A DNA stretch of 64,000 nt from Psychrobacillus sp. BL-248-WT-3 (GTDB taxonomy: Bacteria; Bacillota; Bacilli; Bacillales_A; Planococcaceae), in the NCBI RefSeq assembly GCF_012843435.1, contig NZ_JABAFC010000008.1, forward strand, positions 43,474 through 107,473. Direction: 5' to 3'. Each line of letters starts with the position of its first letter. Position 1 is the stretch's first letter. Below, piece after piece: positions 16,228 to 24,654 of this stretch. The position numbers and the translations under genes are program-made. Below the pieces are notes generated by a model. That model saw nothing but the letters and a program-made list of their open reading frames with translations. It ran no database searches and was not told where the DNA came from.

Positions 16228-17463
16228 TTACATACTGACTTCCTCTATACAAATAGCTTTTTTATTTCTTACCACAAAGCCTTTCTTACAGCTAATTGTA
16301 ACCATGAGGGCCGACGCGACCAATAGGCCACTTAATATATAGAAACATACGATAATTAATCCGGAAGAGACCATTCCTGTAAAAAGACCTAGTAATAATA
16401 TTCTAATGAGTAAACCAATAGAACGGAACAAACTATCAACTCTGCCAATAATCTTATTCGGAACTTGATCCATCAGGAACGAATTTCTCGCTACTCGAGC
16501 CCCGCTGTTTCCAATAGCTAAAAACAACATTAACGATAGGTAAATAGGCAGCTCTACAAAAACAATCAAAGAAATGGCAACGGTATAAATAAGCACTCCT
16601 ACTATAATAGTCTTCTCATTTCCTAGCTTTTTCGCAAGCATCGGAACAAATGCCCCTGCTAGCACTGCTCCGGCTGCATATATCATTCCTTCCAAGCCAT
16701 ATACGCTAGCGTCCGCCTCTAGTACTTCCACTAAATAAACAGGAAACAAATAATTCGTCAGCATAACTCCTATAAAGGGCATAAAGGCAAATATCAAAAA
16801 AACGAACATGGCTGGACGTGCCATCATGTAAGCTAACCCATCCCAAGCTCTCCCCTTCACTTCCTTCTCTGCTTCTGATTGTTTCGCTCTGGTATAAGGA
16901 AGTTTAACATAGAAGTAAATAGCTGCACCGTAAGTCAAAACATCTAATAGTAAAATATAATGTAAATCCCATTTCATCAACAAAATACTAGCTACTCCTC
17001 CAGCTATCATGCTAGATAGCTGCCCCTGTACCTCCATCGTCCCGTTTAAAGATTTATACTGATCCTTATGAAAAATCTCCTGATTCATTGCAAACATAGT
17101 AGGATAAAAAATAGTGTAATACAGACTTCCAATCATATAAATCAGTGTATAATGCCAGATTTCATAGGATAATCCAAGGAATCCAATGGAAGCAAAAAAC
17201 ACTAATGCGATTAAACAAACTACCTCACTGATTAAAAGTAATTTTTTCCTGGACATTCTATCCACTAAAGAACCTACAAAAGGCGTTATTATAAAACTAA
17301 TGATTGTCATTGTGATTGTAATGTATCCGAAAACAGTATTTCCTTCATCACTTGTCACGAGCATCCAAGGGATTGCAATCATTGTTATTCCGGAACCAAT
17401 AGAGGAAGCTATATTAGCCAGTATGATCAGCCAAAATCGCGAATCTTGATATAAATTTTTCAT
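16228..17463 (-). CDS. Major facilitator superfamily exporter
   Basis: This is a 411-residue transporter with 12 predicted membrane helices. The loop 2-3 motif VGSLVDRMSRKK is a variant of the MFS signature, and the arrangement resembles the MFS_3 / macrolide-efflux-like exporters. ATG 17463 follows GGGTG; a TTG-started extension of six codons is possible. It lies next to the siderophore importer, which would suit a siderophore exporter, but there is no Fur box in front of it and the substrate is unknown. It is monocistronic. Confidence 0.85.
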   Translation of the reverse strand: MKNLYQDSRFWLIILANIASSIGSGITMIAIPWMLVTSDEGNTVFGYITITMTIISFIITPFVGSLVDRMSRKKLLLISEVVCLIALVFFASIGFLGLSYEIWHYTLIYMIGSLYYTIFYPTMFAMNQEIFHKDQYKSLNGTMEVQGQLSSMIAGGVASILLMKWDLHYILLLDVLTYGAAIYFYVKLPYTRAKQSEAEKEVKGRAWDGLAYMMARPAMFVFLIFAFMPFIGVMLTNYLFPVYLVEVLEADASVYGLEGMIYAAGAVLAGAFVPMLAKKLGNEKTIIVGVLIYTVAISLIVFVELPIYLSLMLFLAIGNSGARVARNSFLMDQVPNKIIGRVDSLFRSIGLLIRILLLGLFTGMVSSGLIIVCFYILSGLLVASALMVTISCKKGFVVRNKKAICIEEVSM

Positions 17464-17565
17464 CGTCAAACACCCTTTCAAATATTCTTACTATTCTTAA
17501 TGTAAGGGAATTGACATGGATTGCATTCAGCCAATGGTCTTAAATCATCCTCATACCTTTGACCG

Positions 17566-17609
17566 AAGAAACCCACCTTTACACGGCATCAGGTAAAGGT
17601 GGGTTTCTT
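17566..17609 (-). terminator. Second terminator of the epimerase operon
   Basis: A perfect 17-bp stem (AAGAAACCCACCTTTAC and complement, 10-base loop) is the longest in the window. It lies behind another hairpin at 17633-17662, so minus-strand transcripts from the epimerase operon meet two hairpins before the MFS promoter region. Confidence 0.65.
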
Positions 17610-17632
17610 ATCTGCTATAATGAATATATAAG

Positions 17633-17662
17633 AAAGGCAGAGACACTAGTGTCCCTGCCTTT
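17633..17662 (-). terminator. First terminator of the epimerase operon
   Basis: AAAGGCAG-GACACTAGTGTC-CTGCCTTT folds into a stem with one mismatch, then TTTCTTATATATT follows on the minus strand. Confidence 0.75.
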
Positions 17663-17736
17663 TATAGTCTATGCAAATAAGCAAAAATTTATAAGAGTTA
17701 CCTCAAGGCTATAGCTCTAAAGGTATTCCCTTTACT

Positions 17737-18423
17737 TTAAATCGTTTCTTTATAGACTACATACCACTCTTCTTCTTTTTGTAGAATGTTGGTGCCTACC
17801 CAGCCTGCTTTAAGTAGCTTTTGCTGTTCTTCTATGTCAGACATTTTTATATTCATCTGACTTTCACCAAATACAATATAGTCATTTCCGTCGAGCCTCT
17901 TGCAAAATATGTAACGTAACATATTATCATACTTACGTTTAAGCGCTTTAATAACCATTCCTTGGCTAAGCTTGTCCTTCAAGCTGGCAAAGTTAAATGG
18001 AGCTACTGTCGCACAAATGTAGATGTACGGAGAATCCTGCAGGAGCTCCATTACTAGGTCTGCTAGTTTTCTTTGAAGACCGTAGCCTCGATATTCTGGA
18101 TGGACATTTGTGATTTCCTGGTAAACCACATCACCTAATTCTGATTCAGAAAGACCGATATCATATCCTAGATGATGCTCATCCATTACCGGGATTGCAA
18201 GGGTACGAAACGCAATTAGCTCCTCACCAGCAAATACTCCTACCATTAAACGATGCTTAAGAGAATCTTCAAACTCCTCTCTTGTGAGAGGCTGTAAAAA
18301 CTCCTTGTTCTCTAAGTGTTGGAGAACAACGCTCTGTAACGCTAAAATTTGTTCCATATTGTCTGTTGTTAATTCTCTAGCTGGATAATCTTTTCCCCCT
18401 AGACTGACAGTCCATTCTTTCAT
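17737..18423 (-). CDS. GNAT acyltransferase of the epimerase cluster
   Basis: This is a 228-residue acyl-CoA-dependent N-acyltransferase. The acyl-CoA loop is in TNVHPEYRGYGLQRKLADLV, and an N-terminal extension precedes the GNAT core. It begins 14 bases after the epimerase stop, with AGAGGAAG before the ATG, so the two are cotranscribed. In Geobacillus and related bacteria a GNAT succinyltransferase, an N-succinylamino acid racemase and an M20 desuccinylase convert D-amino acids to L-amino acids. The same three families occur here within 6 kb, which suggests a similar role; that is inferred. Confidence 0.85.
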   Translation of the reverse strand: MKEWTVSLGGKDYPARELTTDNMEQILALQSVVLQHLENKEFLQPLTREEFEDSLKHRLMVGVFAGEELIAFRTLAIPVMDEHHLGYDIGLSESELGDVVYQEITNVHPEYRGYGLQRKLADLVMELLQDSPYIYICATVAPFNFASLKDKLSQGMVIKALKRKYDNMLRYIFCKRLDGNDYIVFGESQMNIKMSDIEEQQKLLKAGWVGTNILQKEEEWYVVYKETI

Positions 18424-18437
18424 TGATACACTTCCTC

Positions 18438-19550
18438 TTACTTCATGACTTTTACGGTGAACTCGGTTAACTCTTTTAACATATTTTCATCCACATCAAT
18501 TCCTAAACCTGGGCGCTCATTAAGTTTAATAAATGGGACATCATAGCATAAGTTTCCAACGTCCTTCGAGAATTTAAGTGGACCGGTCAATTCAACACTC
18601 GTAAATGCTTTTTTAGAAAATGCCACATGAAAACCTGCTGCTGAACCAATGGAAGACTCCACCATTGAGCCAATCTGGCATTCAAGTCCAGCCATTTCTG
18701 CCATATGAGCGAGCTTCATAGCAGGATATATACCGCCACATTTCATCAGCTTGATATTCACCTTATGCGCGGCTTGTTTTTCTATTAATTCACGCATGTC
18801 TCGTATTCCTCTCAAGCCTTCATCCATCATAAGAGGAGTACTCGTTTTTTCCTTGACCTCCACCATGCCATTGAAGTCATCTGCCATAACAGGCTGCTCT
18901 AGCCAATCTAATCCTATATGCTCCAGCTGACGCATGGCAGAAATCGTGTTGGCACTGTTCTTCCATCCCTGATTTACGTCCACTCGGATAGCAACCCCAT
19001 TACCCACTTTTTCTCTAACAGCTTGGATTCGTTGTACATCCGCTTGTACTTCAGTTCCAACCTTCATTTTAAACGATGTATAGCCCTCTTTGATACGTTT
19101 TTCTGCTTCCTCTGCCATAGACTCTGGTGATCCTATGCTAAGTACATGAGTAACCGGAAACTTTTCGTGATAACGTCCGCCTAACAATTGGTAGACAGGA
19201 ACTCCTAGTTTTTTACCTACTACGTCGTAACAAGCAATGTCTAAAGCTGCTTTAGCTGCTGGAGCTTGGTAAACCGCCTTGTCCATTTTTTCATGCAGTC
19301 GCTCAAACTCCATTGGATTTTCTCCAATCAAAGCCGGTGCTAACGTATTTTTCAGCATCGCATAAGTACTCTCCCACGTTTCCCCTGTTACATGCTCGTC
19401 TGCTACTGCCTCCCCATATCCAATGAAACCTTCTTCTGTTGTTAGCTTAACTATAATCGAAGGCATATCATCGTATGTATGATAGCTGATGATAAATGGG
19501 TCAATTAATGGTAATCTAATAGCATAAATTTTTATTTCTTTAATTTTCAT
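18438..19550 (-). CDS. Enolase-superfamily dipeptide epimerase / N-acylamino acid racemase
   Basis: This is a 370-residue member of the muconate-lactonising subgroup of the enolase superfamily. The barrel carries K161-x-K163 (SFKMKVG), metal ligands D191 (VDVNQGW), E218 (WLEQP) and D243/E244 (MMDEG), and the second-face lysine K267 (NIKLMKCGG). Two opposing lysines mean 1,1-proton transfer, that is racemisation or epimerisation. The motifs lie closest to dipeptide epimerases, a group that also includes an N-succinyl-Arg/Lys racemase from Bacillus cereus. The GNAT and M20 neighbours favour an N-acylamino acid substrate. It is divergent from the regulator gene across 87 bases. Confidence 0.88.
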   Translation of the reverse strand: MKIKEIKIYAIRLPLIDPFIISYHTYDDMPSIIVKLTTEEGFIGYGEAVADEHVTGETWESTYAMLKNTLAPALIGENPMEFERLHEKMDKAVYQAPAAKAALDIACYDVVGKKLGVPVYQLLGGRYHEKFPVTHVLSIGSPESMAEEAEKRIKEGYTSFKMKVGTEVQADVQRIQAVREKVGNGVAIRVDVNQGWKNSANTISAMRQLEHIGLDWLEQPVMADDFNGMVEVKEKTSTPLMMDEGLRGIRDMRELIEKQAAHKVNIKLMKCGGIYPAMKLAHMAEMAGLECQIGSMVESSIGSAAGFHVAFSKKAFTSVELTGPLKFSKDVGNLCYDVPFIKLNERPGLGIDVDENMLKELTEFTVKVMK

Positions 19551-19593
19551 ATTTTTCTAACTTCCTTTACATTTTTATATTATTTAGTTATAG

Positions 19594-19613
19594 TTGTCGT
19601 TAAATAGTCGTTA
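19594..19613 (+). promoter_or_regulatory. Tandem GTCGTTA operator-like site (epimerase/regulator)
   Basis: TTGTCGTTAAATAGTCGTTA holds two GTCGTTA copies 11 bases apart, one helical turn. It is 44 bases before the epimerase start and 25 before the regulator start. A near-identical site lies at 22447-22466. Confidence 0.6.
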
Positions 19614-19637
19614 ATATTTTAAAAAAAGGAGGATGTC

Positions 19638-20873
19638 ATGCAAACACGTATAGCAGTACTTGGTTCTAGAAACTTTATAGATCGCTTGAAGCTTTTCGAA
19701 CAAGAAATTCCTTCTATCCGTTTAGATTATTATCAATATCATACTCCAAAAGAAGCAAAGGAACTACTAAAAAATATAAAACCATGCGACGCTGTATTTT
19801 TCTCTGGTTCGCTCCCCTATCTATATGCGGAACAGGAGAGAGAGCTGTTGCCGGTACCTTCCTATTATTTAAAACAGGATGGTACTTCTGTAGCCACTAC
19901 ATTATTAGCAACCTGCAGTACTCCTATACAATATATATCCATGGATTTAATAGAACCAGCCCTTGTAGAGAGTGTCCTTCAGGATATTAATCAAACCGAT
20001 TCAGTACCCTTCCTTAAGCAAATAGATCCGGCGTTCTCTTTAGATGAAGTGGTTTCCTTTCATATAAATCTTCAAAGGACAGGAAAAACCAAATTGGCTA
20101 TTACCTCAGTGCACGCAGTTTATGAGACCCTGGTACAAAGGGGAATCCCTGTTGTACGAATGATTGACCCTAAAAACTCTATTTTAAAGTCCCTTGAAGA
20201 AACTAGGTCATTGGCATTGCTCACAAAAAGTGAGGCTGCTAAGATTGCCGTTTGTTCCATTTCCCTTACCGAACAAGACATGAACACAGCTTCAGCATTG
20301 CAAATAATTACAGATTCGATTGATGCTTCTATTGTGAAAGCTGACGAACTCGTTTATTTGCTATTCACTACTCAAGGTAAGGTTCAGCAAGCCTTAGAGC
20401 ACAATAAGGTTAATCATTGGCTTGAGCTTTTTAGTACACCCATTCGAATTGCCTTTGGATATGGTACTACAGCGATAGAAGCAAGTAAAAATGCCAAAGA
20501 TGCCTTAGCCCATGCGACTGAAAATACAGCCTTCCTTATGAATGAAAGAAAACAATTGACTGGTCCCCTCTTCCAGGATAAAACCAAGATCAATTTAAGA
20601 ACGAGCGATCCTCGACTTTTGGTATTGGCTAAGGAAACAACATTAAGTCCAGCAAATCTATCTAAAATTATGCTTTTTAGTCGCCTCCATCATTCCGTTG
20701 CGTTTACGGCACATGATTTAGAAGTCTTTTTAAAGGTTAGCCGTAGGACAACCGAAAGGATACTAAAGAAGCTGTTGAACAAAGGTTATGCATCCATTGT
20801 CGGGGAAGAAATGACGTACCAGCAAGGCCGCCCGCGAGCAATCTATGAATTTAATTTTCCTACCTACCAATAA
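19638..20873 (+). CDS. Regulator with cyclase-like sensor fold and winged helix
   Basis: The 411-residue protein has three parts. The N-terminal half (1-220) has a receptor-like alpha/beta pattern (MQTRIAVLGSRNF, KPCDAVFFSGSLPYLYA). The middle (about 225-310) contains IAFGYGTTAIEASKNAKDAL, like the conserved core of the GGDEF/GTP-cyclohydrolase III nucleotide-binding fold. The C-terminus (about 340-405) is a winged helix (FTAHDLEVFLKVSRRTTERILKKLLNKGY, then a GRPRAIYEF wing). The catalytic GGDEF motif is missing. AAAAAAAGGAGG precedes the ATG. It is divergent from the epimerase operon and is probably its regulator; the tandem site in the shared promoter is the likely target. I know no gene name. 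Confidence 0.8.
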   Translation: MQTRIAVLGSRNFIDRLKLFEQEIPSIRLDYYQYHTPKEAKELLKNIKPCDAVFFSGSLPYLYAEQERELLPVPSYYLKQDGTSVATTLLATCSTPIQYISMDLIEPALVESVLQDINQTDSVPFLKQIDPAFSLDEVVSFHINLQRTGKTKLAITSVHAVYETLVQRGIPVVRMIDPKNSILKSLEETRSLALLTKSEAAKIAVCSISLTEQDMNTASALQIITDSIDASIVKADELVYLLFTTQGKVQQALEHNKVNHWLELFSTPIRIAFGYGTTAIEASKNAKDALAHATENTAFLMNERKQLTGPLFQDKTKINLRTSDPRLLVLAKETTLSPANLSKIMLFSRLHHSVAFTAHDLEVFLKVSRRTTERILKKLLNKGYASIVGEEMTYQQGRPRAIYEFNFPTYQ

Positions 20874-20934
20874 ATGTGTATGGGCATCAACTAATCTTTT
20901 TATCCATATTCGATCATGAACCTATAAAAAAAGA

Positions 20935-20965
20935 AAGAAAGTTCAGCTTGTCACTGAACTTTCTT
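20935..20965. terminator. Bidirectional terminator between regulator and NhaC genes
   Basis: A 12-bp stem (AAGAAAGTTCAG and complement, 7-base loop) is flanked by A and T runs on both sides, between convergent genes. Confidence 0.85.
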
Positions 20966-20967
20966 TT

Positions 20968-22407
20968 TTACGCTTCGGCAATCTCTCTGTTTAAAATTTC
21001 TTGCTTTTCTTCCTCTGTAATTTTAACAATAGAGAATCCTACCGCGGCATAGATCATAGATAAAATTGGCACTGTAAAGTTTAAAATAGCATAGGGCGCA
21101 TATTCAAAAGCACCTACCCCTAATGTTCCTAATATGAAAACACCACATGTGTTCCAAGGGATGAACACCGAAGTCAGCGTTCCTCCGTCCTCTAAAGCAC
21201 GAGAAAGGTTTTTAGAGTGAAGCCCCATATTCGTATATGCTTTAGAAAACATTCTTGCTGGCACAACGATGGAGATATATTGCTCAGAGCATGTCGCATT
21301 CGTTGTAAAGCAAGCTAATATAGTAGAAGCTATCATCGAAAAAGCAGTCTTTGCTAGCTTTAAAATTTGATTCATAATAGATTGAAGCATACCTGAAAAT
21401 TCTAAAATCCCACCAAATGTCATCGCCACAATGGTCATCGACACGGTATACATCATGGACTCCAATCCACCACGATTAAATAGTTCATCCACCATTGTGT
21501 TACCTGTTTCAATTACAAATCCACTTTGAAGAGCGCTAACAGCTGATGCTACGTCTCCCCCTTGTATAAAAATTTGAGAAAGGAATCCTAGTAAAATACC
21601 AACTACTAAAGCTGGTATAGCTGGTACCTTTAAAGCAACTAATACAATTACTGCTAACGGGATTAACAATAACCATGGAGATATTACAAAGCTTTGATCA
21701 AGCACACCTATTGTTTGCTGGATGCTCTCCTGATCAATACTGCTATTTTTATATTTCATTCCTAACAGACCGTAAGCTACTAACGCAATTACCGCTGCTG
21801 GTATAGTTGTATAAAACATATGTCGGATATGTACGAACAAATCTGTCCCTGTAAGACCAGCTGCAAGATTGGTAGTATCAGAAAGTGGCGACATCTTGTC
21901 ACCAAAATAAGCTCCAGAAATAACTGCGCCCGCAATCATAGCTGCTGGAATCCCCATGCTTAGACCAATCCCCATACCTGCAACCCCGATAGTCCCCATT
22001 GTAGACCAGGAGCTACCAATGGCCAGAGAAACAATCATACAAATCACACAAATAGTTACTAAGAAGAAGGACGGAGTAATGATTTTTAGTCCAAAATAAA
22101 TCATGGTGGCTACTACGCCTCCACCAATCCATGCCCCAATAATAAGGCCGACCAATATAATGATGACTACTGCTGGTAGTGCTAGTTTAATCCCCTTATA
22201 CATCATTTCTTCGATATCATTCCATTTAAAGCCATGCTTCCAAGCAACAAAAGCTGCTATGATTGTACCGACTATTAGCGGAATGTGAGGACCTTGCTCC
22301 AACTTAACTACAGCAATAACCATTGTTATAATCATTACTATTAAAGGCGTAATCGCCCATATTAATGACATTTCTTTTTTCTCTGTTTGTTCCTTCTTTT
22401 CTACCAT
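20968..22407 (-). CDS. NhaC-family sodium antiporter
   Basis: This is a 479-residue membrane protein with 11-12 helices of the NhaC family (ion transporter superfamily). The family segments GSSWSTMGTIGVAGMGIG, GAYFGDKMSPLSDTTNLAA and TCSEQYISIVVPARMF are present. NhaC members exchange Na+ for protons or for organic anions (for example malate/lactate antiport by MleN). Lying between an amino-acid-type amidohydrolase and the regulator, this copy may move a substrate or product of the cluster. GAAGGGGTG precedes the ATG. Its promoter carries the same tandem GTCG site as the epimerase promoter, at nearly the same distance. Confidence 0.88.
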   Translation of the reverse strand: MVEKKEQTEKKEMSLIWAITPLIVMIITMVIAVVKLEQGPHIPLIVGTIIAAFVAWKHGFKWNDIEEMMYKGIKLALPAVVIIILVGLIIGAWIGGGVVATMIYFGLKIITPSFFLVTICVICMIVSLAIGSSWSTMGTIGVAGMGIGLSMGIPAAMIAGAVISGAYFGDKMSPLSDTTNLAAGLTGTDLFVHIRHMFYTTIPAAVIALVAYGLLGMKYKNSSIDQESIQQTIGVLDQSFVISPWLLLIPLAVIVLVALKVPAIPALVVGILLGFLSQIFIQGGDVASAVSALQSGFVIETGNTMVDELFNRGGLESMMYTVSMTIVAMTFGGILEFSGMLQSIMNQILKLAKTAFSMIASTILACFTTNATCSEQYISIVVPARMFSKAYTNMGLHSKNLSRALEDGGTLTSVFIPWNTCGVFILGTLGVGAFEYAPYAILNFTVPILSMIYAAVGFSIVKITEEEKQEILNREIAEA

Positions 22408-22433
22408 TCCACTTCACCCCTTCACGACTTTTT

Positions 22434-22452
22434 CGACAATTTATAATTGTCG
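22434..22452. promoter_or_regulatory. Palindrome in the NhaC promoter
   Basis: CGACAATT-TAT-AATTGTCG is a perfect 8-3-8 inverted repeat that overlaps the first GTCG of the tandem site. It is not found at the epimerase promoter. Confidence 0.45.
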
Positions 22453-22466
22453 TTTATTAGTCGCTA
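22447..22466 (+). promoter_or_regulatory. Tandem GTCGTTA operator-like site (NhaC)
   Basis: TTGTCGTTTATTAGTCGCTA matches the epimerase-promoter site with the same 11-base phasing. It lies 40 bases before the NhaC start, in the same orientation relative to the gene as the epimerase site. Confidence 0.6.
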
Positions 22467-22499
22467 TTAGAGATATATTAATCTTTTATTAAAAATTCG

Positions 22500-23603
22500 T
22501 CAATCTTTTTTAGCAACTTGTAAAAGCGTTTTCATAAGGACTTGAGCGCCGATATAAAGGGCTTTACGGTCAAAAGACATATGTGGATGATGAAGACCAG
22601 GAGAAAGGTCTGCACCGACCCCAATCATAGTAGCCTTTAAATCTGGCTGTCTAATCGTATAAAAATGGAAATCATCACTACCAGATGTGATAACCTCTTC
22701 CGCCAGGCTCTCTTCTCCTATCGCTTGCATGATACCTTCTTTAGCTATTAAAGCAGCCTCATTGGAGACTTCTGCTCCTGGAGTGATATCCTGCCATTCC
22801 CATTCTATATCTATATCAAAAAGAGTTTGAAGAGCATGTAAATTCTTTTCAATTTGTACTTTCATCTGTTTTAGCACACTATTCTTTTGAGCACGTGCAT
22901 CAATTGAAAAGCTAGCTGTACCAGGAATAATATTAGAGCTCTCACCGCCAGCCTGGATTTTAGTTAGTTTCGCGGAATATGCCTCAAAAGGAGAAAAATA
23001 TAAATTCTTTAAGGATTGATGTATAGCGACTGCTACATCAATTGCATTCTGCCCTTGATGAGGTCTGGCTCCATGGGCATCCATTCCTTTAATTTTACCT
23101 TCAAGAAACATAGCTGCTCCGTGGTGAATTGCTGGTGAAACCTTACCAAAAGGTAGTTCTTCTATCGGTCTTAAATGCACACCAAAGAGATGCGTAACTC
23201 CTTCAAGCGCTCCTCTATCAACCATAGAATTCGCACCATTTCCTTTTTCTTCTGCAGGCTGGAAGATGAAACGAATACGTTTATTTAATTTTTCATCCTT
23301 GAGTAAAAGAAGGGCTCCTAAAACCATAGAGATATTAGCGTCGTGACCGCAGGAATGATTGGCGCGGTAAACCCCGTCCACCTCCTGCCACAAAGCATCT
23401 ATATCTGCACGAATTGCGATCACTTCATCTCCTTCACCTATCTCTGCTAGGAGGCCTGTAACATCATCAAATAATCGATAAGATACGTGGAGCGAATCAA
23501 GGATCTCTGTTATTTTTTTCGTTGTTTCGAATTCCTTCCAGCTAACTTCGGGGTATTTATGAAAATGTTCAAACCACTCTAAAATTTGAGATTCTACCTG
23601 CAT
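22500..23603 (-). CDS. M20-family amidohydrolase
   Basis: This is a 367-residue zinc-dependent amidohydrolase of the M20D type (aminoacylase, desuccinylase or hippurate hydrolase-like). Visible motifs are FHKYPEVSWKE near the N terminus, ADIDALW, the metal site SCGHDANI, the catalytic glutamates PAEEKGNG, GVHLRP and the late metal His in SPGLHHPHMSFD. A lid domain interrupts the catalytic domain at about 170-285. AAGGGAGAATG precedes the ATG. The gene is on the same strand as NhaC, 92 bases ahead of it. Removal of an N-acyl group from an amino acid would complete the pathway suggested by the epimerase and GNAT genes. Confidence 0.87.
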   Translation of the reverse strand: MQVESQILEWFEHFHKYPEVSWKEFETTKKITEILDSLHVSYRLFDDVTGLLAEIGEGDEVIAIRADIDALWQEVDGVYRANHSCGHDANISMVLGALLLLKDEKLNKRIRFIFQPAEEKGNGANSMVDRGALEGVTHLFGVHLRPIEELPFGKVSPAIHHGAAMFLEGKIKGMDAHGARPHQGQNAIDVAVAIHQSLKNLYFSPFEAYSAKLTKIQAGGESSNIIPGTASFSIDARAQKNSVLKQMKVQIEKNLHALQTLFDIDIEWEWQDITPGAEVSNEAALIAKEGIMQAIGEESLAEEVITSGSDDFHFYTIRQPDLKATMIGVGADLSPGLHHPHMSFDRKALYIGAQVLMKTLLQVAKKD

Positions 23604-23663
23604 CTTTTCTCATTCTCCCTTTACACTTTTTTATTTTTAGATCTCTTTTGAAGCCCCAACTTT

Positions 23664-23858
23664 TTACTTTATGATTTCACACACACGGCCAATTTGACCA
23701 TCTGTGAGTCTTACTTTAATACCGTGTGGATGAAAGGATGAATTCGTTAAAATATCTTGAACGATTCCTTTTGTTTTGTTACCGGTACGCTGATCCTTCT
23801 TCAAAATAATATAAACTTCTAGTCCTGCGTGAATGTCTTTTCTATTTTGTCCGTTCAT
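23664..23858 (-). CDS. ywbE: YwbE-family small protein
   Basis: This is a 64-residue basic protein with the YwbE pattern: RKDIHAGLEVYIILKKDQRTGNKTKGIVQDILTNS, then HPHGIKVRLTDGQIGRV. The sequence looks like a small SH3-like beta barrel. Its function is unknown. AGAGGTGATT precedes the ATG. Confidence 0.88.
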   Translation of the reverse strand: MNGQNRKDIHAGLEVYIILKKDQRTGNKTKGIVQDILTNSSFHPHGIKVRLTDGQIGRVCEIIK

Positions 23859-24007
23859 ATAATCACCTCTTTTTGTATCGTACCACTTTCATATCATGCT
23901 TACATCCATTTGTTTAATTGAAACCGGTTTTCCTTAGTAAGTTTTTAGAAGAAATGGTCGTCATTTTATATTTAGTACACTGCACATGCCAATAACAGCT
24001 ATGTTCT

Positions 24008-24036
24008 TTGGAAAAAGCAAGACTTCATGCTATACT
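24008..24036 (+). promoter_or_regulatory. Sigma-A type promoter of ppiB
   Basis: TTGGAA (24008-24013) and TATACT (24031-24036) are 17 bases apart; the inferred start near 24043 gives a 30-base leader. Confidence 0.65.
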
Positions 24037-24072
24037 GTGAAAGAATTTTCATTACAAAAGGAGTGTTTTATA

Positions 24073-24513
24073 ATGGCGAAAAAAGGTTATTTCCTTATGG
24101 AATCTGGAGACAAAATTGAATTTGAACTATATCCAAACGAAGCACCAAACACAGTAGCTAACTTTGAAGAATTAGCTAACAGTGGTTTTTACAATGGTGT
24201 AGTGTTCCACCGTGTAATTCCTGGTTTTGTAAGCCAAGGTGGCGATCCAACTGGTACTGGTATGGGTGGAAGCGGTAAAACTATTAAATGTGAAACTGCT
24301 GGAAATCCTCACAAACACGAAGCTGGAAGCCTTTCTATGGCTCACGCTGGAAAAGACACTGGGTCAAGCCAATTCTTCATCGTTCACGAACCACAACCAC
24401 ATTTAAACGGTGTTCACACTGTTTTTGGTAAAGTAACTAGCGGTTTAGAAGTAGCAAAAGCTATGAAAAATGGCGACAAAATGGAAAAAGTCGAAGTATT
24501 CGACGAAGCTTAA
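24073..24513 (+). CDS. ppiB: Peptidyl-prolyl cis-trans isomerase (cyclophilin)
   Basis: This is a 146-residue cytoplasmic cyclophilin that speeds proline isomerisation in folding proteins. Active-site features are [19 protein letters not shown] (catalytic Arg), SSQFFIVH and the GSLSMAHAG segment. ATG 24073 follows AAAAGGAG; the open frame extends 29 codons further but runs through the promoter. Monocistronic, with a terminator behind it. Codon use looks that of a well-expressed gene. Confidence 0.95.
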   Translation: MAKKGYFLMESGDKIEFELYPNEAPNTVANFEELANSGFYNGVVFHRVIPGFVSQGGDPTGTGMGGSGKTIKCETAGNPHKHEAGSLSMAHAGKDTGSSQFFIVHEPQPHLNGVHTVFGKVTSGLEVAKAMKNGDKMEKVEVFDEA

Positions 24514-24524
24514 GTTAGATATTT

Positions 24525-24555
24525 TAGGTCTTGGGGTGATTATTTCCAAGGCCTA
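24525..24555 (+). terminator. Terminator of ppiB
   Basis: A 10-bp stem (TAGGTCTTGG with CCAAGGCCTA, including G-U pairs) is followed by TTTTAAAT, 12 bases after the stop. Confidence 0.75.
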
Positions 24556-24654
24556 TTTTAAATAACAAAATCACACCCCTCCCCCAGCTAAATCCCCCGT
24601 ATCGTAAATCACTGAACAATATAAACAGATCATTACATCATAGGAGGTAAAAGG

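Noticed and set aside
16228..17463. Assignment of the MFS gene as a siderophore exporter
   Set aside because: It lies near a siderophore importer, but its promoter region has no Fur box and the sequence has no specific signature.
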